A stretch of 64,000 bases of DNA from Rhodospirillales bacterium. Lineage in GTDB: Bacteria > Pseudomonadota > Alphaproteobacteria > ATCC43930 > CGMCC-115725. The notes below the pieces were generated by a model. The model was not told the DNA's origin and did no database searches. It saw only the letters and a program-made list of their open reading frames with translations. How positions within the stretch are numbered: position 1 is the first letter of the stretch; every line of letters starts with the position of its first letter. Positions 19,101-27,246 of the stretch are shown piece after piece. The translations under genes were made by a program, and so were the position numbers. Location of the stretch: the NCBI GenBank assembly GCA_947473305.1, contig CANJCB010000008.1, forward strand, positions 62,001 through 126,000, given 5' to 3'.

Positions 19101-19667
19101 CTGCACGAAGACCGGCGTATCCGTCCCGGCTTCCTTCCGGGCGCGCTTCACCGCATTGACCGCCGCCTTGATCTGCAGCGGATCCTGGCAGGTTTCGACC
19201 AGGATCGCATCGACCGCACCCGCGATAAGCCCGGCGCATTGGACGGCGAGCGCATCCTCGAGCGGCTGATAGGCGATGTGACCCAGGGTCGGCAACCGCG
19301 TCCCCGGCCCGAGCGATCCCAGCACGAAACGGGTCCGGCCATCGCCCTTGAATTCCTCGACCGCCTCGCGGGCCAATTCACCGGCCCGCTTGTTGAGTGT
19401 GAAGGCCTTGTCCTGCAGCCCGAACTCGCCCAGCGTCACGGGCGAGCCGCCGAAGCTGTTGGTCTGCACCATGTCAGCGCCCGCCGCGAGATAGCCCATA
19501 TGGATCTCGCGCACGAGATCGGGGCGGCTTTCGGTCAGGATCTCGGTGCAGTTCTCATGCCCGCAATAATCGTGATCGATATGCAGGGAGCGGGCCTGGG
19601 CCTGGGTTCCCATGGCGCCGTCGCAGAGCAGTACCTTTTGGGAGAGAACGTCGAGAATGTGAGCCAT
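16176..19667 (-). CDS. metH: cobalamin-dependent methionine synthase
   Basis: Transfers the methyl group of 5-methyltetrahydrofolate to homocysteine through cobalamin, making methionine. The 1163-residue protein has the standard module order. The homocysteine-binding domain (1 to about 310) has zinc cysteines in GINCATGP and LIGGCCGTD. Then come the pterin-binding domain (about 330-610, GERCNANGSRKFR), the B12 domains (about 640-870, cobalt-coordinating DVHDIGKN) and the SAM-dependent reactivation domain (about 890-1163). It is slightly shorter than the 1227-residue E. coli enzyme but lacks no domain. It sits 12 bases after metF with a GGAAAG ribosome site and is third in an operon probably controlled by the ArsR-type protein upstream. 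Confidence 0.96.
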   Translation of the reverse strand: MAHILDVLSQKVLLCDGAMGTQAQARSLHIDHDYCGHENCTEILTESRPDLVREIHMGYLAAGADMVQTNSFGGSPVTLGEFGLQDKAFTLNKRAGELAREAVEEFKGDGRTRFVLGSLGPGTRLPTLGHIAYQPLEDALAVQCAGLIAGAVDAILVETCQDPLQIKAAVNAVKRARKEAGTDTPVFVQVTVETTGTLLVGADIAAAATIINALDVPMIGINCATGPQEMAEHIKWLSENWPGMISVQPNAGLPELVDGKTHYPLGPGELAQWQERFILEDGVNLIGGCCGTDLPHIRALDEMLKRLGQGGRPAPIERKRFWVPSLASLYGQVPLRQENAYLSIGERCNANGSRKFRQLQESGDWDGCVEMAREQVGEGSHTLDLCTAFVGRNEVADMTEAVTRMRGSVTAPLVIDSTELPVLEAALKLYGGKAVLNSINFEDGEEPAEKRMELARRFGTAVIALTIDEEGMAKGVDRKVEVAHRLHDFACVKHGLPASDLMFDPLTFTICTGNEDDRKLGLWTLEAIERISKELPECQIILGLSNISFGLNPPARHVLNSVFLDHALRRGLTGAIVHISKIMPLHKIPANEVEIAEDLIFDRRREGYDPLQAYLALFENRKAEKTAVKERPAKVEDRLTQRIVDGDRIGLAEDLTLAMESHKPLDIINTFLLDGMKVVGELFGAGKMQLPFVLQSAETMKAAVAQLEPHMEKIDGQQRGTIVLATVRGDVHDIGKNLVDIILTNNGYRVVNLGIKQPIGAILQAAQEHKADAVGMSGLLVKSTVVMRENLEEMSRQQFHLPVMLGGAALTRRYVEEDCVEAYASGRVAYARDAFDGLALMDKVVNGNFDGHLAELRAKSKGRVVNEKRKLGRAADAKPMRPVDVEEIRLRRAELTKDIPVPVPPFWGPRTIARVPVKALVPFLNERMLYQFQWGYRKGGKSLDEFKVWAHRELKPVLQRMLDAVIQQDILVPQAAYGYWKCAAEGNDVILFDEDGKREVTRFTFPRQNKDGGLCISDFFRDVSDDQRDVIGLQVVTMGQRASEVAREWFADNRYQDYLYLHGLSVEMAEAMAEYLHKRIRAELGFASEESRDLEGLLNQNYRGSRYSFGYPACPNVGDQKQLLEVLQADKIGIVLTDEDQLDPEQSTSAIVVTHPQAKYFSV

Positions 19668-19679
19668 GGTCTTTCCGAA

Positions 19680-20630
19680 CTAGCTTGCAACGGGGATGGT
19701 TTTCGCGGGAGCGGGACCGCGCACGCCGATCATGTGGCAGATGGCGACCGTCAGGTCCGCGCGGTTCAGCGTGTAGAAGTGGAATTCCTCGATACCCTCG
19801 GCCTGCAGCAACCGACATTGCTCCGCCGCGATGGAGGCGGCGACGAGGCGGCGGGTTTCAGGATCATGATCGAGGCCCTCGAAGAGCCCAGCCATGCCCA
19901 CCGGCAGGGACGCCCCGCAGGCGGCGGAGAATTTCTTCACTTGCGCAAAATTGGTGACCGGCAGGATACCCGGGACGATCGGGACCGTGATGCCCGCTTT
20001 GCGTACACGATCCATAAAGCGCAGATAGGCTTCGACGTCGAAGAAGAATTGCGTGATGGCCCGATTCGCACCCGCATCGATTTTTCGTTTCAGGTTATCG
20101 AGATCGAAGCCGCTGTCCCGCGCCTCGGGGTGGGTCTCGGGATAGGCCGCGACACTCACCTCGAAATCCGCGACGCGGCGCAGACCCGAGACCAAATCCA
20201 CCGCGTGGTCGTAGCCATCGGGATGGGGCGCGTAAGTTCCCGCACCTGCCGGGGGATCGCCACGCAGCGCCACCACATGACGGATGCCCGCTTCCCAGTA
20301 GCGTGCAGCCACCTCGTCGATTTCCTTGGAGGTCGCACCGACGCAGGTCAAATGCGCCGCCGGTTCCAAAGCCGTTTCCTGACGGATCCGGGCGACGGTC
20401 GCATGAGTGCGTTCGCGGGTCGTTCCCCCCGCGCCATAGGTCACCGATACGAAGCGCGGTGAAAGGGGTTCGAGCCGCTTGACCGCCTGCCAGAGTTTTT
20501 CTTCCATCTCCGGCGTCTTGGGCGGGAAAAACTCGAAGGACACCCGCGGAGTCGCGGCATGTCCCTGCCTCACGGGATCCGCGCCCAGCAGCACGGAACG
20601 GCGACCGGAAAGGAGAGGGCTTTCCGTCAC
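19680..20630 (-). CDS. metF: 5,10-methylenetetrahydrofolate reductase
   Basis: Flavoprotein that reduces 5,10-methylene- to 5-methyltetrahydrofolate, supplying MetH. The 316-residue TIM-barrel shows VSFEFFPPKT at the start of the domain, VSVTYGAGGTTRERT, ALRGDPP, ITQFFFDVEAYLRF and VPGILPVTNF, all typical. The GTG start at 20630 overlaps the upstream regulator's stop as GTGA, so translation is coupled. The first 25 residues before RVSFEFF are longer than in some homologues. Confidence 0.95.
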   Translation of the reverse strand: MTESPLLSGRRSVLLGADPVRQGHAATPRVSFEFFPPKTPEMEEKLWQAVKRLEPLSPRFVSVTYGAGGTTRERTHATVARIRQETALEPAAHLTCVGATSKEIDEVAARYWEAGIRHVVALRGDPPAGAGTYAPHPDGYDHAVDLVSGLRRVADFEVSVAAYPETHPEARDSGFDLDNLKRKIDAGANRAITQFFFDVEAYLRFMDRVRKAGITVPIVPGILPVTNFAQVKKFSAACGASLPVGMAGLFEGLDHDPETRRLVAASIAAEQCRLLQAEGIEEFHFYTLNRADLTVAICHMIGVRGPAPAKTIPVAS

Positions 20631-21616
20631 GTGACCGCTCCGAAATTGATGAGGGCAGGCCCCTTGGCGAATGCCTCTTCCGCCACGCGATGGATTTCGA
20701 CGGGGCGCGCCGCCGACCAGAGTGAAACGGTCAGCGGAGAGCCTGGGAGATGTTCCACCCGTGCCGCTTCCAGCCCTGCTTCACGGAACCATTGAGCCAC
20801 TTCGGCGTCGGCGAAGCCCAGGCGTCGATGGGCGTGGTCGGTCCGAAGAAATTCGAGTTCATGCGGAGCGAAGTCGATGACGACCAGCCGCCCTTCCGCG
20901 CGCAAGACCCGCGCGGCCTCGGCGATCACGCCGGCCGGGTGTTCCGCGTAGTGCAGGACCTGATGGATAATCACGGCGTCGAACGACGCGCCAGGCACCG
21001 GCAGTTGGTACATATCGCCCTGGCGGATCGAGCAATTGCGCAACTGCGCCTGCTCCAGATTGGCCCGCGCCACGGCGAGCATCTCACGGGAAAGATCGAC
21101 GCCCACCACCTGACCGACCCGGGGAGCGAAAATTTCCAGTATCCGGCCGGTGCCCGTGCCGATATCCAAAAGATCGCGGACCCCCTGGGGCGGGATGAGG
21201 TCCAGAAGAGCGGCCTCCACCTCCCGTTCGTCCACATAGAGCGAACGGATCTTATCCCATTGCTCCGCATTGGCGCGGAAATAGCTCGTCGCGGCTTCGG
21301 CGCGCTGGCGCTTGATGGTATCGAGCCGCGCCCGATCGAGTTCCAGGACCGGGTCTTCCCTCGGCAATTGTTCCACAAGCAGCCGCGCAAGATCCCCCCG
21401 CCGCGTGAGCCTGTAAAAGACCCAGCTTCCTTCGCGGAAGCGATCCAGCAGACCCGCGTCGCAGAGCAGCTTCAGGTGACGCGACACCCGTGGCTGACTC
21501 TGGCCCAGGACGAAAGCCACATCGCTGACCGTCAACTCGCCCTCGGCGCAGATGGCCAGCAACCGAAGCCGGGTCGATTCCGCCGCCGCCCGCAATCCTG
21601 CCAGTAACGCATCCAT
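20627..21616 (-). CDS. ArsR-family regulator fused to a SAM-dependent methyltransferase domain (SahR-like)
   Basis: Residues 1 to about 90 form an ArsR winged helix (VSDVAFVLGQSQPRVSRHLKLLCDAGLLDRFREGSWVFYRL, split across the recognition helix). From about 130 onward there is a class I methyltransferase fold with LLDIGTGTGRILEIFAPR and VVGVDLSREML. ArsR-methyltransferase fusions next to metF/metH correspond to the SahR type described in proteobacteria, in which S-adenosylhomocysteine is the effector; I infer the same here. I prefer the ATG at 21616, with GAGG 8 bases upstream, over the TTG at 21634, because the promoter would start transcription almost at that TTG. A perfect palindrome lies in the promoter, which implies autoregulation. 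Confidence 0.85.
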   Translation of the reverse strand: MDALLAGLRAAAESTRLRLLAICAEGELTVSDVAFVLGQSQPRVSRHLKLLCDAGLLDRFREGSWVFYRLTRRGDLARLLVEQLPREDPVLELDRARLDTIKRQRAEAATSYFRANAEQWDKIRSLYVDEREVEAALLDLIPPQGVRDLLDIGTGTGRILEIFAPRVGQVVGVDLSREMLAVARANLEQAQLRNCSIRQGDMYQLPVPGASFDAVIIHQVLHYAEHPAGVIAEAARVLRAEGRLVVIDFAPHELEFLRTDHAHRRLGFADAEVAQWFREAGLEAARVEHLPGSPLTVSLWSAARPVEIHRVAEEAFAKGPALINFGAVT

Positions 21617-21641
21617 TCCCGGCGCCTCGTTCAATTTCGCT

Positions 21642-21669
21642 TTTCTATATAAAGATATCTTTATATCAA
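21642..21669 (-). promoter_or_regulatory. putative promoter of the ArsR-metF-metH operon
   Basis: On the minus strand TTGATA (21669-21664) and TAGAAA (21647-21642) are 16 bp apart, and the spacer consists almost wholly of the palindromic operator. Transcription would begin near 21635, giving a leader of about 20 bases. Confidence 0.5.
21647..21666. promoter_or_regulatory. 20-bp perfect palindrome, likely ArsR/SahR-type operator
   Basis: ATATAAAGATATCTTTATAT reads identically on both strands. It is strikingly AT-rich against the GC-rich surroundings and sits between the -35 and -10 elements of the regulator's own promoter. Regulators of the ArsR family bind such symmetric AT-rich sites as dimers. 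The assignment to the adjacent regulator is inference from position. Confidence 0.75.
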
Positions 21670-21943
21670 AAAAAGAGAAATCGTGACTGCCGATCCATCA
21701 ATTCCACAATCCGGCCCCGGAATCGCCGGATTTCAAAGTGATGCTCGGCACAGACGCATAAAGGCTCCCGCCCCGCGCGCTAGATTTCTGGCCGCTTCTA
21801 TGCTACCCGCATAGGTTAGTATCCGCCCTCTGCCTCGCTTTTGGCGCGGCATCCAGGGCTCTGTCGAAGTTTAGACTGCGCAACGCCTCGTGAGCGGCCG
21901 ATCTATCCCCCCAAGGGCCGCCCGGAATAAAATGCAGGAGAGC

Positions 21944-22786
21944 ATGATACGCCACCCCTCGCCTTTGGCCCTTGCGGCCTGGATGACAGCGGTGCTGATA
22001 ACCCTCGTCGGTTGCAGTTCCACCCGTACCAGTCCCTCGACCGGCACAGCTTCAGTCGCCTCGGCCGAGGTCGATGAAGCCAACGACCCCATCGAGCCGG
22101 TCAATCGCTTCATTTTCGACGTTAACCTCAAGCTCGACGAATACACGCTGAAGCCTGTGGCCAAGGGGTATCGCGCGGCCTTCCCGCAGCCGGTGCGCGA
22201 CAGCGTCCACAGCTTCCTCGACAATCTGAAGTCGCCCATCGTCTTCATGAACGATGTGCTCCAGGCGAATGTCACGGGCGCCAATGCTACCTTTGGCCGT
22301 TTCCTGATCAATTCGACCTTCGGCTTGGGCGGGCTCTTCGATTTCGCCGGGAGCCATGGCCTGCCCGGACATAGCGCGGACTTCGGCCAGACGCTCGGGG
22401 TTTGGGGCGTACCGGAAGGCCCCTATCTGGTGCTGCCGATCTTCGGTCCCTCGAACCCCCGCGACACCACCGGGCTCGTGGCCGACAGCCTCGCCGATCC
22501 CTTCAGCATCGTTGCCGGCGAAAACGGCCTGACCTATCTGATCTTCGTCCGTGCGGGCGTCAGCGCCATTGACTCACGGTCCCGGACCATCGAGCTTTTT
22601 GACGATCTGCAACGCAACTCCCTCGATTTCTATGCGGCGGCCCGCAGCCTTTATCGCCAGCGCCGCCAAGCCGAATTCGAGCGCCGCGCCGCCTTTGAAG
22701 CGGACGAACCCTCCATCGCTATCGCGCAAGCCCCCCTGACCGAAGTCAGTTCACTCGAACCCGAGTCGAAAGCCCTGGATCAATGA
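21944..22786 (+). CDS. mlaA: outer-membrane lipid asymmetry lipoprotein MlaA
   Basis: Outer-membrane lipoprotein that removes mislocalised phospholipids from the outer leaflet and passes them to periplasmic MlaC. 280 residues from the ATG at 21944, which has AGGAG 3 bases upstream; in-frame ATGs at 21932 and further upstream are less likely because they lengthen the signal peptide. A lipobox LVGC follows the hydrophobic core. The VacJ signature is clear: NDPIEPVNRFIFDVN, then FGRFLINSTFGLGGLFD and DFGQTLGVWGVPEGPYLVLPIFGP. The gene overlaps mlaC by ATGA. The inner-membrane MlaFED complex is not in this window. Confidence 0.94.
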   Translation: MIRHPSPLALAAWMTAVLITLVGCSSTRTSPSTGTASVASAEVDEANDPIEPVNRFIFDVNLKLDEYTLKPVAKGYRAAFPQPVRDSVHSFLDNLKSPIVFMNDVLQANVTGANATFGRFLINSTFGLGGLFDFAGSHGLPGHSADFGQTLGVWGVPEGPYLVLPIFGPSNPRDTTGLVADSLADPFSIVAGENGLTYLIFVRAGVSAIDSRSRTIELFDDLQRNSLDFYAAARSLYRQRRQAEFERRAAFEADEPSIAIAQAPLTEVSSLEPESKALDQ

Positions 22787-23385
22787 TGTATCGCCGTCTT
22801 TTCTTCAGCGCATTTTTTGGACTGTCGCTCGCGCTCGTCGGCGCGCGGGGGGCCGCGGCAGCCGATGACGCCGCAGGCTTCATCGGTCAGCTGTCGGACA
22901 AGGCCATCCAGGTTCTGAGCAACAAGCAACTGTCACAACAGGACCGCGAGCAGCAGTTCCGGACCTTCATACAGACGGATTTCGATATCCCGGAGATCAC
23001 CGAATTCGTGCTCGGCCGCTATTCCAACTCCGCGAGCGAGCAGGAAAAGCAGGATTTCGCCAAGCTCTTCCAGGAATATATCCTGCGTACCAATACCAAC
23101 CGCTTCGCGCAATATAGCGGCGAGGCGGTGAAGGTGACCGGTCAGCGGCCATCCGGCGCCGCAACCGCCGTGCAGAGCCAGCTCACGCGCCCCAATGGCG
23201 CTCCCCCGGTCAAGGTGGAATGGCTCGTGGTCCAGAAGGCCAGCGAACTCAAGATCATCGACATCAATATAGAAGGCGCCAGCATGCGGATGGGCCTGCG
23301 CCAGGAATTCGCCGCCATCATCCAGCGCAACAACGGCAGCATCGCTGCGCTCAATCAGATGCTGCGCGAGAAGAACGGCGGCTGA
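22783..23385 (+). CDS. mlaC: phospholipid-binding periplasmic protein MlaC
   Basis: Periplasmic shuttle that carries phospholipid between MlaA and the inner membrane. 200 residues with a signal peptide (MMYRRLFFSAFFGLSLALVGARGAAAA, in part) and the MlaC/Ttg2D fold: an all-helical first half with IPEITEFVLGRYSNSASEQEKQDF, then the beta region PVKVEWLVVQKASELKIIDINIEG. Two adjacent ATGs are possible starts, and the first overlaps the mlaA stop. The stop codon sits in the loop of a strong hairpin. Confidence 0.92.
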   Translation: MMYRRLFFSAFFGLSLALVGARGAAAADDAAGFIGQLSDKAIQVLSNKQLSQQDREQQFRTFIQTDFDIPEITEFVLGRYSNSASEQEKQDFAKLFQEYILRTNTNRFAQYSGEAVKVTGQRPSGAATAVQSQLTRPNGAPPVKVEWLVVQKASELKIIDINIEGASMRMGLRQEFAAIIQRNNGSIAALNQMLREKNGG

Positions 23386-23396
23386 CGCCGCCGTTC
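23373..23396. terminator. hairpin between mlaC and ettA, possible bidirectional terminator
   Basis: A perfect 10-bp stem (GAACGGCGGC 23373-23382 with GCCGCCGTTC 23387-23396) has the mlaC stop codon TGA in its four-base loop. No T-run follows on the plus strand, so termination efficiency is doubtful. Confidence 0.4.
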
Positions 23397-23403
23397 ACCG
23401 CGA

Positions 23404-25086
23404 TCAGACGCGGACCAGGGGCTTGTATTTGATGCGATGAGGCTGGTCGGCCTCGGCGCCGAGCCGGCGCTTCTTGTCGGCCTCGTAATCCGCGTAATTC
23501 CCCTCGAACCAGACGACCTGGCTGTCGCCCTCGAAGGCCAGGATATGGGTTGCGATCCGGTCGAGGAACCAGCGGTCATGGGTGATGACCACGGCGCAGC
23601 CCGGAAACTCGAGGAGCGCATCCTCCAAAGCCCGCAAGGTATCGACGTCGAGGTCGTTAGTCGGTTCGTCGAGCAGGATCACATTGGCGCCGGTCTTGAG
23701 CATCTTGGCCAGATGGACCCGGTTGCGTTCGCCGCCCGAGAGCTGCCCGACCTTTTTCTGCTGATCCGCACCCCGGAAATTGAACAGCGCGCAATAGGCC
23801 CGGCTCGGCATCTTGCGCCGGCCGAGGTCGATCTCGTCGAGGCCGCCTGAGACCTCCTGCCAGACCGTCTTGTCGGCGGCCAGGGTGTCGCGCGATTGGT
23901 CCACATAGCCGAGCTTCACCGTATCCCCGACCCGGAAGTCGCCGGAATCCGGCTTCTCTTGCCCCGTGATCATGCGGAAAAGCGTCGTCTTGCCCGCACC
24001 GTTCGGCCCGATGATCCCGACGATGCCGCCCGGCGGCAGCCGGAATTCCAGGTTCTCGATCAGCAACCGGTCGCCGTAACCCTTGGCGACATGTTCCGCC
24101 TGGAGGACGAGATCGCCCAGGCGAGGCCCGGGCGGCAGAACGATCTGCGCGGTATCCGGCGCCTTCTCCTTGCTGGCCGCCACCAGGCTGTCATAGGCCT
24201 GGAGACGCGCCTTGCTCTTGGCCTGCCGGGCGCGCGGGCTCTGGCGCACCCATTCGAGTTCACGCTCAAGGGTCTTCTCGCGGGCGGCGTCCTGCTTGCC
24301 TTCAACTTCCAACCGCTTCTGCTTCTGCTCCAGCCAGCCGGTGTAATTGCCCTCGTAGGGAATGCATTTGCCGCGATCGACTTCCAGGATCCAGCCAGCC
24401 ACCTCGTCGAGGAAATAGCGGTCATGGGTGATGGTCACGACGGTGCCGGGATAGTCGTGCAGGAAGCGCTGGAGCCAGGCCACCGATTCCGCATCGAGAT
24501 GGTTGGTCGGCTCGTCGAGCAGCAGCAGATCCGGCCGCTGCAGCAGGAGCCGGCAAAGCGCCACGCGCCGCCGCTCGCCGCCTGAGAGCTTGGTCACATC
24601 CGCATCGCCCGGCGGGCAGCGCAGCGCGTCCATGGCGATCTCGATCGTGCGGTCGAGATCCCAGCCGTTGACCTGGTCGATCTTCTCCTGGAGATCGCCC
24701 TGCTCGGCGATGAGATCGTTCATCTCGTCGTCGGTCAGCTCTTCGGCGAAGCGGGCGCTCACCGCCTCGAAACGGTCGAGCAGCGCCTTGGTCTCGGCCA
24801 TGCCTTCGATGACATTGCCGGCCACATCCTTGGTGGGATCAAGGTCGGGCTCCTGCGGCAGATAGCCGACCTTGGCGCTTTCCGCCGCCCAGGCCTCGCC
24901 GGTGAAATCCTTGTCCCGGCCAGCCATGATCCGCAGCAAGGTCGACTTACCGGCGCCGTTCGGCCCCAGTACACCGATCTTTGCCCCGGGCAGGAAGGAG
25001 AGCCAGACGTCCTTCAGCACCTCCCGGCCACCGGGGTAGGAGCGGGACATGCCCTTCATCACATAGATATACTGATAGGCGGCCAT
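23404..25086 (-). CDS. ettA: energy-dependent translational throttle protein EttA (ABC-F)
   Basis: ABC-F ATPase that binds the ribosomal E site and gates entry into elongation according to ATP/ADP. The 560-residue protein has two nucleotide-binding domains (GPNGAGKST and GPNGAGKTT Walker [16 protein letters not shown] and [15 protein letters not shown] signatures; [12 protein letters not shown] and [11 protein letters not shown]). A linker carries the EttA arm region between them. It lacks any transmembrane domain. The N-terminus [15 protein letters not shown] is diagnostic of EttA rather than Uup. A good promoter lies at 25156-25184. Confidence 0.95.
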   Translation of the reverse strand: MAAYQYIYVMKGMSRSYPGGREVLKDVWLSFLPGAKIGVLGPNGAGKSTLLRIMAGRDKDFTGEAWAAESAKVGYLPQEPDLDPTKDVAGNVIEGMAETKALLDRFEAVSARFAEELTDDEMNDLIAEQGDLQEKIDQVNGWDLDRTIEIAMDALRCPPGDADVTKLSGGERRRVALCRLLLQRPDLLLLDEPTNHLDAESVAWLQRFLHDYPGTVVTITHDRYFLDEVAGWILEVDRGKCIPYEGNYTGWLEQKQKRLEVEGKQDAAREKTLERELEWVRQSPRARQAKSKARLQAYDSLVAASKEKAPDTAQIVLPPGPRLGDLVLQAEHVAKGYGDRLLIENLEFRLPPGGIVGIIGPNGAGKTTLFRMITGQEKPDSGDFRVGDTVKLGYVDQSRDTLAADKTVWQEVSGGLDEIDLGRRKMPSRAYCALFNFRGADQQKKVGQLSGGERNRVHLAKMLKTGANVILLDEPTNDLDVDTLRALEDALLEFPGCAVVITHDRWFLDRIATHILAFEGDSQVVWFEGNYADYEADKKRRLGAEADQPHRIKYKPLVRV

Positions 25087-25155
25087 CGCTCATTCTCCGG
25101 AGGGATTTAAAGAAGCAGCCCGTCTCGGAACGGCGGGCGCCGGAACGGGGACCCT

Positions 25156-25184
25156 GGCCTAGCCGCCGTCCCCGACCCTGTCAA
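25156..25184 (-). promoter_or_regulatory. putative promoter of ettA
   Basis: On the minus strand TTGACA (25184-25179) and TAGGCC (25161-25156) are exactly 17 bp apart. The -35 is a perfect consensus, and the leader would be about 65 bases. Confidence 0.5.
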
Positions 25185-25265
25185 GGGTCCGTGGTGAGGC
25201 TTGTACGGCAAGCCTAACTCGACGATCCTGTGCTCAACCCCGCCCGATACCCGATACCGGAACCC

Positions 25266-25853
25266 ATGGAACCCGCAGCGGAGACGATGCCGCCCGAGCA
25301 ACCCTCAACATCGCGGCCAAGCCTGATCGCCCTCTTCGTCTGCTTCACCGCGGTCGGCATGCAGAGCTTCGGAGGCGGGCTCTCCGGCTGGATCCGCCTT
25401 AAAGTAGTCCAGCGCCGGGGCTGGATCACGGATTCCCAATTCCTGAGCGGGCTCGCCTTGAGCCAGGTGGCTCCGGGTTCCAACGCGGTCAATCTCTCCG
25501 TCTTCATCGGCACGACGCTGCGCGGGACCGTCGGCGGGATTGTCGCGGCGCTGGGGCTTCTCCTGTTGCCGCTGGGGTTGCTGATCCTGATCGGCGCCTT
25601 CTATCTCGGCGTCGACCGCAGCCCCGTCGTCGAGATCCTTCTGGCGGGCATGGGGGCGGCGGCCATCGGCTTCAATCTCGCCACCGGCATCCGCCTCATG
25701 CGGCGCAATATCCGGAACCTGGAGGCGGCGGGGATCATGGTGGCGACAGCGCTTGCGGTCGGGGTCTTCCGCTTGCCCCTGCTGCCGGTGCTGGCGGTCA
25801 TGACGCCTCTGAGCCTGCTCTGCGTCTGGCTCCGGCAGAGGCGGCCCGCATGA
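25266..25853 (+). CDS. chromate transporter, N-terminal-type half (split ChrA)
   Basis: One half of a short-chain CHR (chromate ion transporter) pair, with about six membrane helices. The family pattern is plain: VGMQSFGGGLSGWI near the start, then WITDSQFLSGLALSQVAPGSNAVN. Split CHR pairs work as heterodimers for chromate or sulfate export. I use the ATG at 25266; an ATG at 25287 (with GGAG close by) and a GTG at 25230 are alternatives. Overlaps the second half by ATGA. Because that partner is frameshifted, this pair may be non-functional. Confidence 0.8.
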   Translation: MEPAAETMPPEQPSTSRPSLIALFVCFTAVGMQSFGGGLSGWIRLKVVQRRGWITDSQFLSGLALSQVAPGSNAVNLSVFIGTTLRGTVGGIVAALGLLLLPLGLLILIGAFYLGVDRSPVVEILLAGMGAAAIGFNLATGIRLMRRNIRNLEAAGIMVATALAVGVFRLPLLPVLAVMTPLSLLCVWLRQRRPA

Positions 25854-26364
25854 TCGCGACGCTACTCCAGCTCGCGGGTTTCTTCGCGCTGATGTCGGTC
25901 CTGGCGATCGGCGGGGGCTCGACCGTCATCCCGGAAATCCAGCGCGCCTCGGTGGATGTCTATCACTGGGTCTCCAATCGCGAATTCGTCGACATGTTCG
26001 CGATCAGCCGCGCCGCTCCCGGCCCCGGAACCTTCGCCGCCGTGCTCGTCGGCATGAAGGCGGCAGGGATGCTGGGGGCCTTGACCGCCTTCGTCGCGAT
26101 CTATGGCCCGTCCTCGGCGATGATCCTGATCGCGACCAGGACCTGGCATCGCTACCGGGATGCGCCCTGCTGGAGCGCGCATTGGCGCCCATCGCCATCG
26201 GCCTCACCTTCGCGAGCGGCATCGCGCTGGCCCAAACCACCGATCATTCGATTATCGCCTATGGCATCACCGGGCTTGCCACCCTGGTGCTGGCGATCTG
26301 GGATGTCACGCCCATCCTGCTTTTGGCAATCGGCGCGGCCATCGCCTATTTCATCGGCTTTTGA
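25850..26364 (+). pseudogene. chromate transporter, C-terminal-type half, frameshifted
   Basis: The first 104 codons read as a normal second CHR half (LAIGGGSTVIPEIQ, then FVDMFAISRAAPGPGTFAAVLVG, split here). After RTWHRYRDA near 26160 the frame becomes an arginine/proline/serine-rich shadow (PCWSAHWRPSPSASPS). The expected continuation, ALLERALAPIAIGLTFASG and a final hydrophobic helix ending FIGF, lies in another frame from about 26163 to the TGA at 26362-26364. One net base deletion (or two inserted) between 26155 and 26180 explains this. It may be a true mutation or a sequencing error. Confidence 0.8.
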
Positions 26365-26373
26365 TCTTTGAGG

Positions 26374-26393
26374 GAGGAGAATCCGGGCTCCTC
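26374..26393. terminator. weak inverted repeat between chrA half and GST gene
   Basis: GAGGAG (26374-26379) and CTCCTC (26388-26393) can pair around an 8-base loop between two convergent genes. There is no T-run, so this is only a possible terminator. Confidence 0.25.
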
Positions 26394-27091
26394 TAGGCTC
26401 GCGCGTAACGCCCGCGCCCGAAGATCCGGTCGAGATCGTCCGCCGCCGCCGTATCGCGGCTCGACACGATAGCATCCACCTTGGCGAGTGCCCGCTTGAC
26501 GCCCGCGCGTTCCGAGATTGCCCCGAACCAGCGGGCGAGATGGGGATGATCGGACCAGCTCACCCCATGGGCGTCGTGATTGCGGGTCCAGGGGAAGGTC
26601 GCGAGATCGACGATGGAATATTCCTGGCCGCCGAGCCAGGGGGAAGCGCCCAGCCTTGTCTCCAGAAGGTCGTAGAGCCGGCGCGCTTCGGTCTGATAGC
26701 GGCTCACGGAATAATCGTTGCCCGCCGGGGCAAAGCGCTTGAAATGGGTGAGATTGCCGAAGGTCGGGCCGACGCCCGTCATCTGGATCATCAGCCATTG
26801 GATGGCTTCGTAGCGCGCCGCCATGTCCTTGGGCATCAGCCGGCCCGTCTTCTCCGCGAGATAGAGCATGATCGCCCCGGATTCGAAGACCGTATAGGGC
26901 TTGCCGCCCGGCCCTTCGTGATCGACGATCACGGGGATCTTGGCGTTGGGATTGAGCTTGATGAACTCAGGCAGGAACTGCTCGCCCTTCCAGACATCCA
27001 CAAGCTTCACGTTATAGGGAAGCTCCAACTCCTCCAGCAGGAGGAAAATCTTCTGCACGTTCGGGCTGGTCAGCGCATAAAGGTCAATCAT
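26393..27091 (-). CDS. glutathione S-transferase family protein (YfcG/Ure2-like)
   Basis: A 232-residue cytosolic protein with a thioredoxin-like N-terminal domain (1-85) and a helical C-terminal domain. The opening LYALTSPNVQKIFLLLEEL has the T-x-P-N-x-x-K active-site motif of Nu-class enzymes such as YfcG, which have disulfide-bond oxidoreductase and peroxidase activity with two bound glutathiones. NPNAKIPVIVD and FESGAIMLYLAEK are the cis-Pro and glutathione gamma-Glu binding motifs. It lies alone between convergent and divergent neighbours. Substrate unknown. Confidence 0.9.
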   Translation of the reverse strand: MIDLYALTSPNVQKIFLLLEELELPYNVKLVDVWKGEQFLPEFIKLNPNAKIPVIVDHEGPGGKPYTVFESGAIMLYLAEKTGRLMPKDMAARYEAIQWLMIQMTGVGPTFGNLTHFKRFAPAGNDYSVSRYQTEARRLYDLLETRLGASPWLGGQEYSIVDLATFPWTRNHDAHGVSWSDHPHLARWFGAISERAGVKRALAKVDAIVSSRDTAAADDLDRIFGRGRYARA

Positions 27092-27246
27092 GGCGGTCTC
27101 CTGAAGGGACGCCGATGATGCATGGCGTCCTCGCCGCTGCCAAGGCCCGGCGGAGGCATGGCTTGAAGTCGATTGAGCTAACGTATACAGAATCTCTCCA
27201 GCGCCAGACGGCCGAGGGCCGATGGCAATGATCAGGGAGGGGTTTC

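Larger units (their letters stand above)
21617..21943. other. 327-bp divergent intergenic region
   Basis: Holds the promoter and operator of the ArsR/metF/metH operon near 21642-21669 on the minus side. It also has a short inverted repeat, CTATGC-TACCC-GCATAG (21798-21814), of unknown meaning, and presumably the mlaA promoter, which I could not place. No coding frame with a ribosome site was seen. I recognised no SAM or SAH riboswitch architecture. Confidence 0.6.

Noticed and set aside
21617-21943. SAM or SAH riboswitch ahead of the methionine operon
   Set aside because: The predicted leader is only about 20 bases long, too short for an aptamer, and a protein operator is present instead.
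26150-26185. programmed ribosomal frameshifting in the chromate transporter
   Set aside because: No slippery heptamer, internal Shine-Dalgarno or pseudoknot is visible at the shift; a plain indel is simpler.
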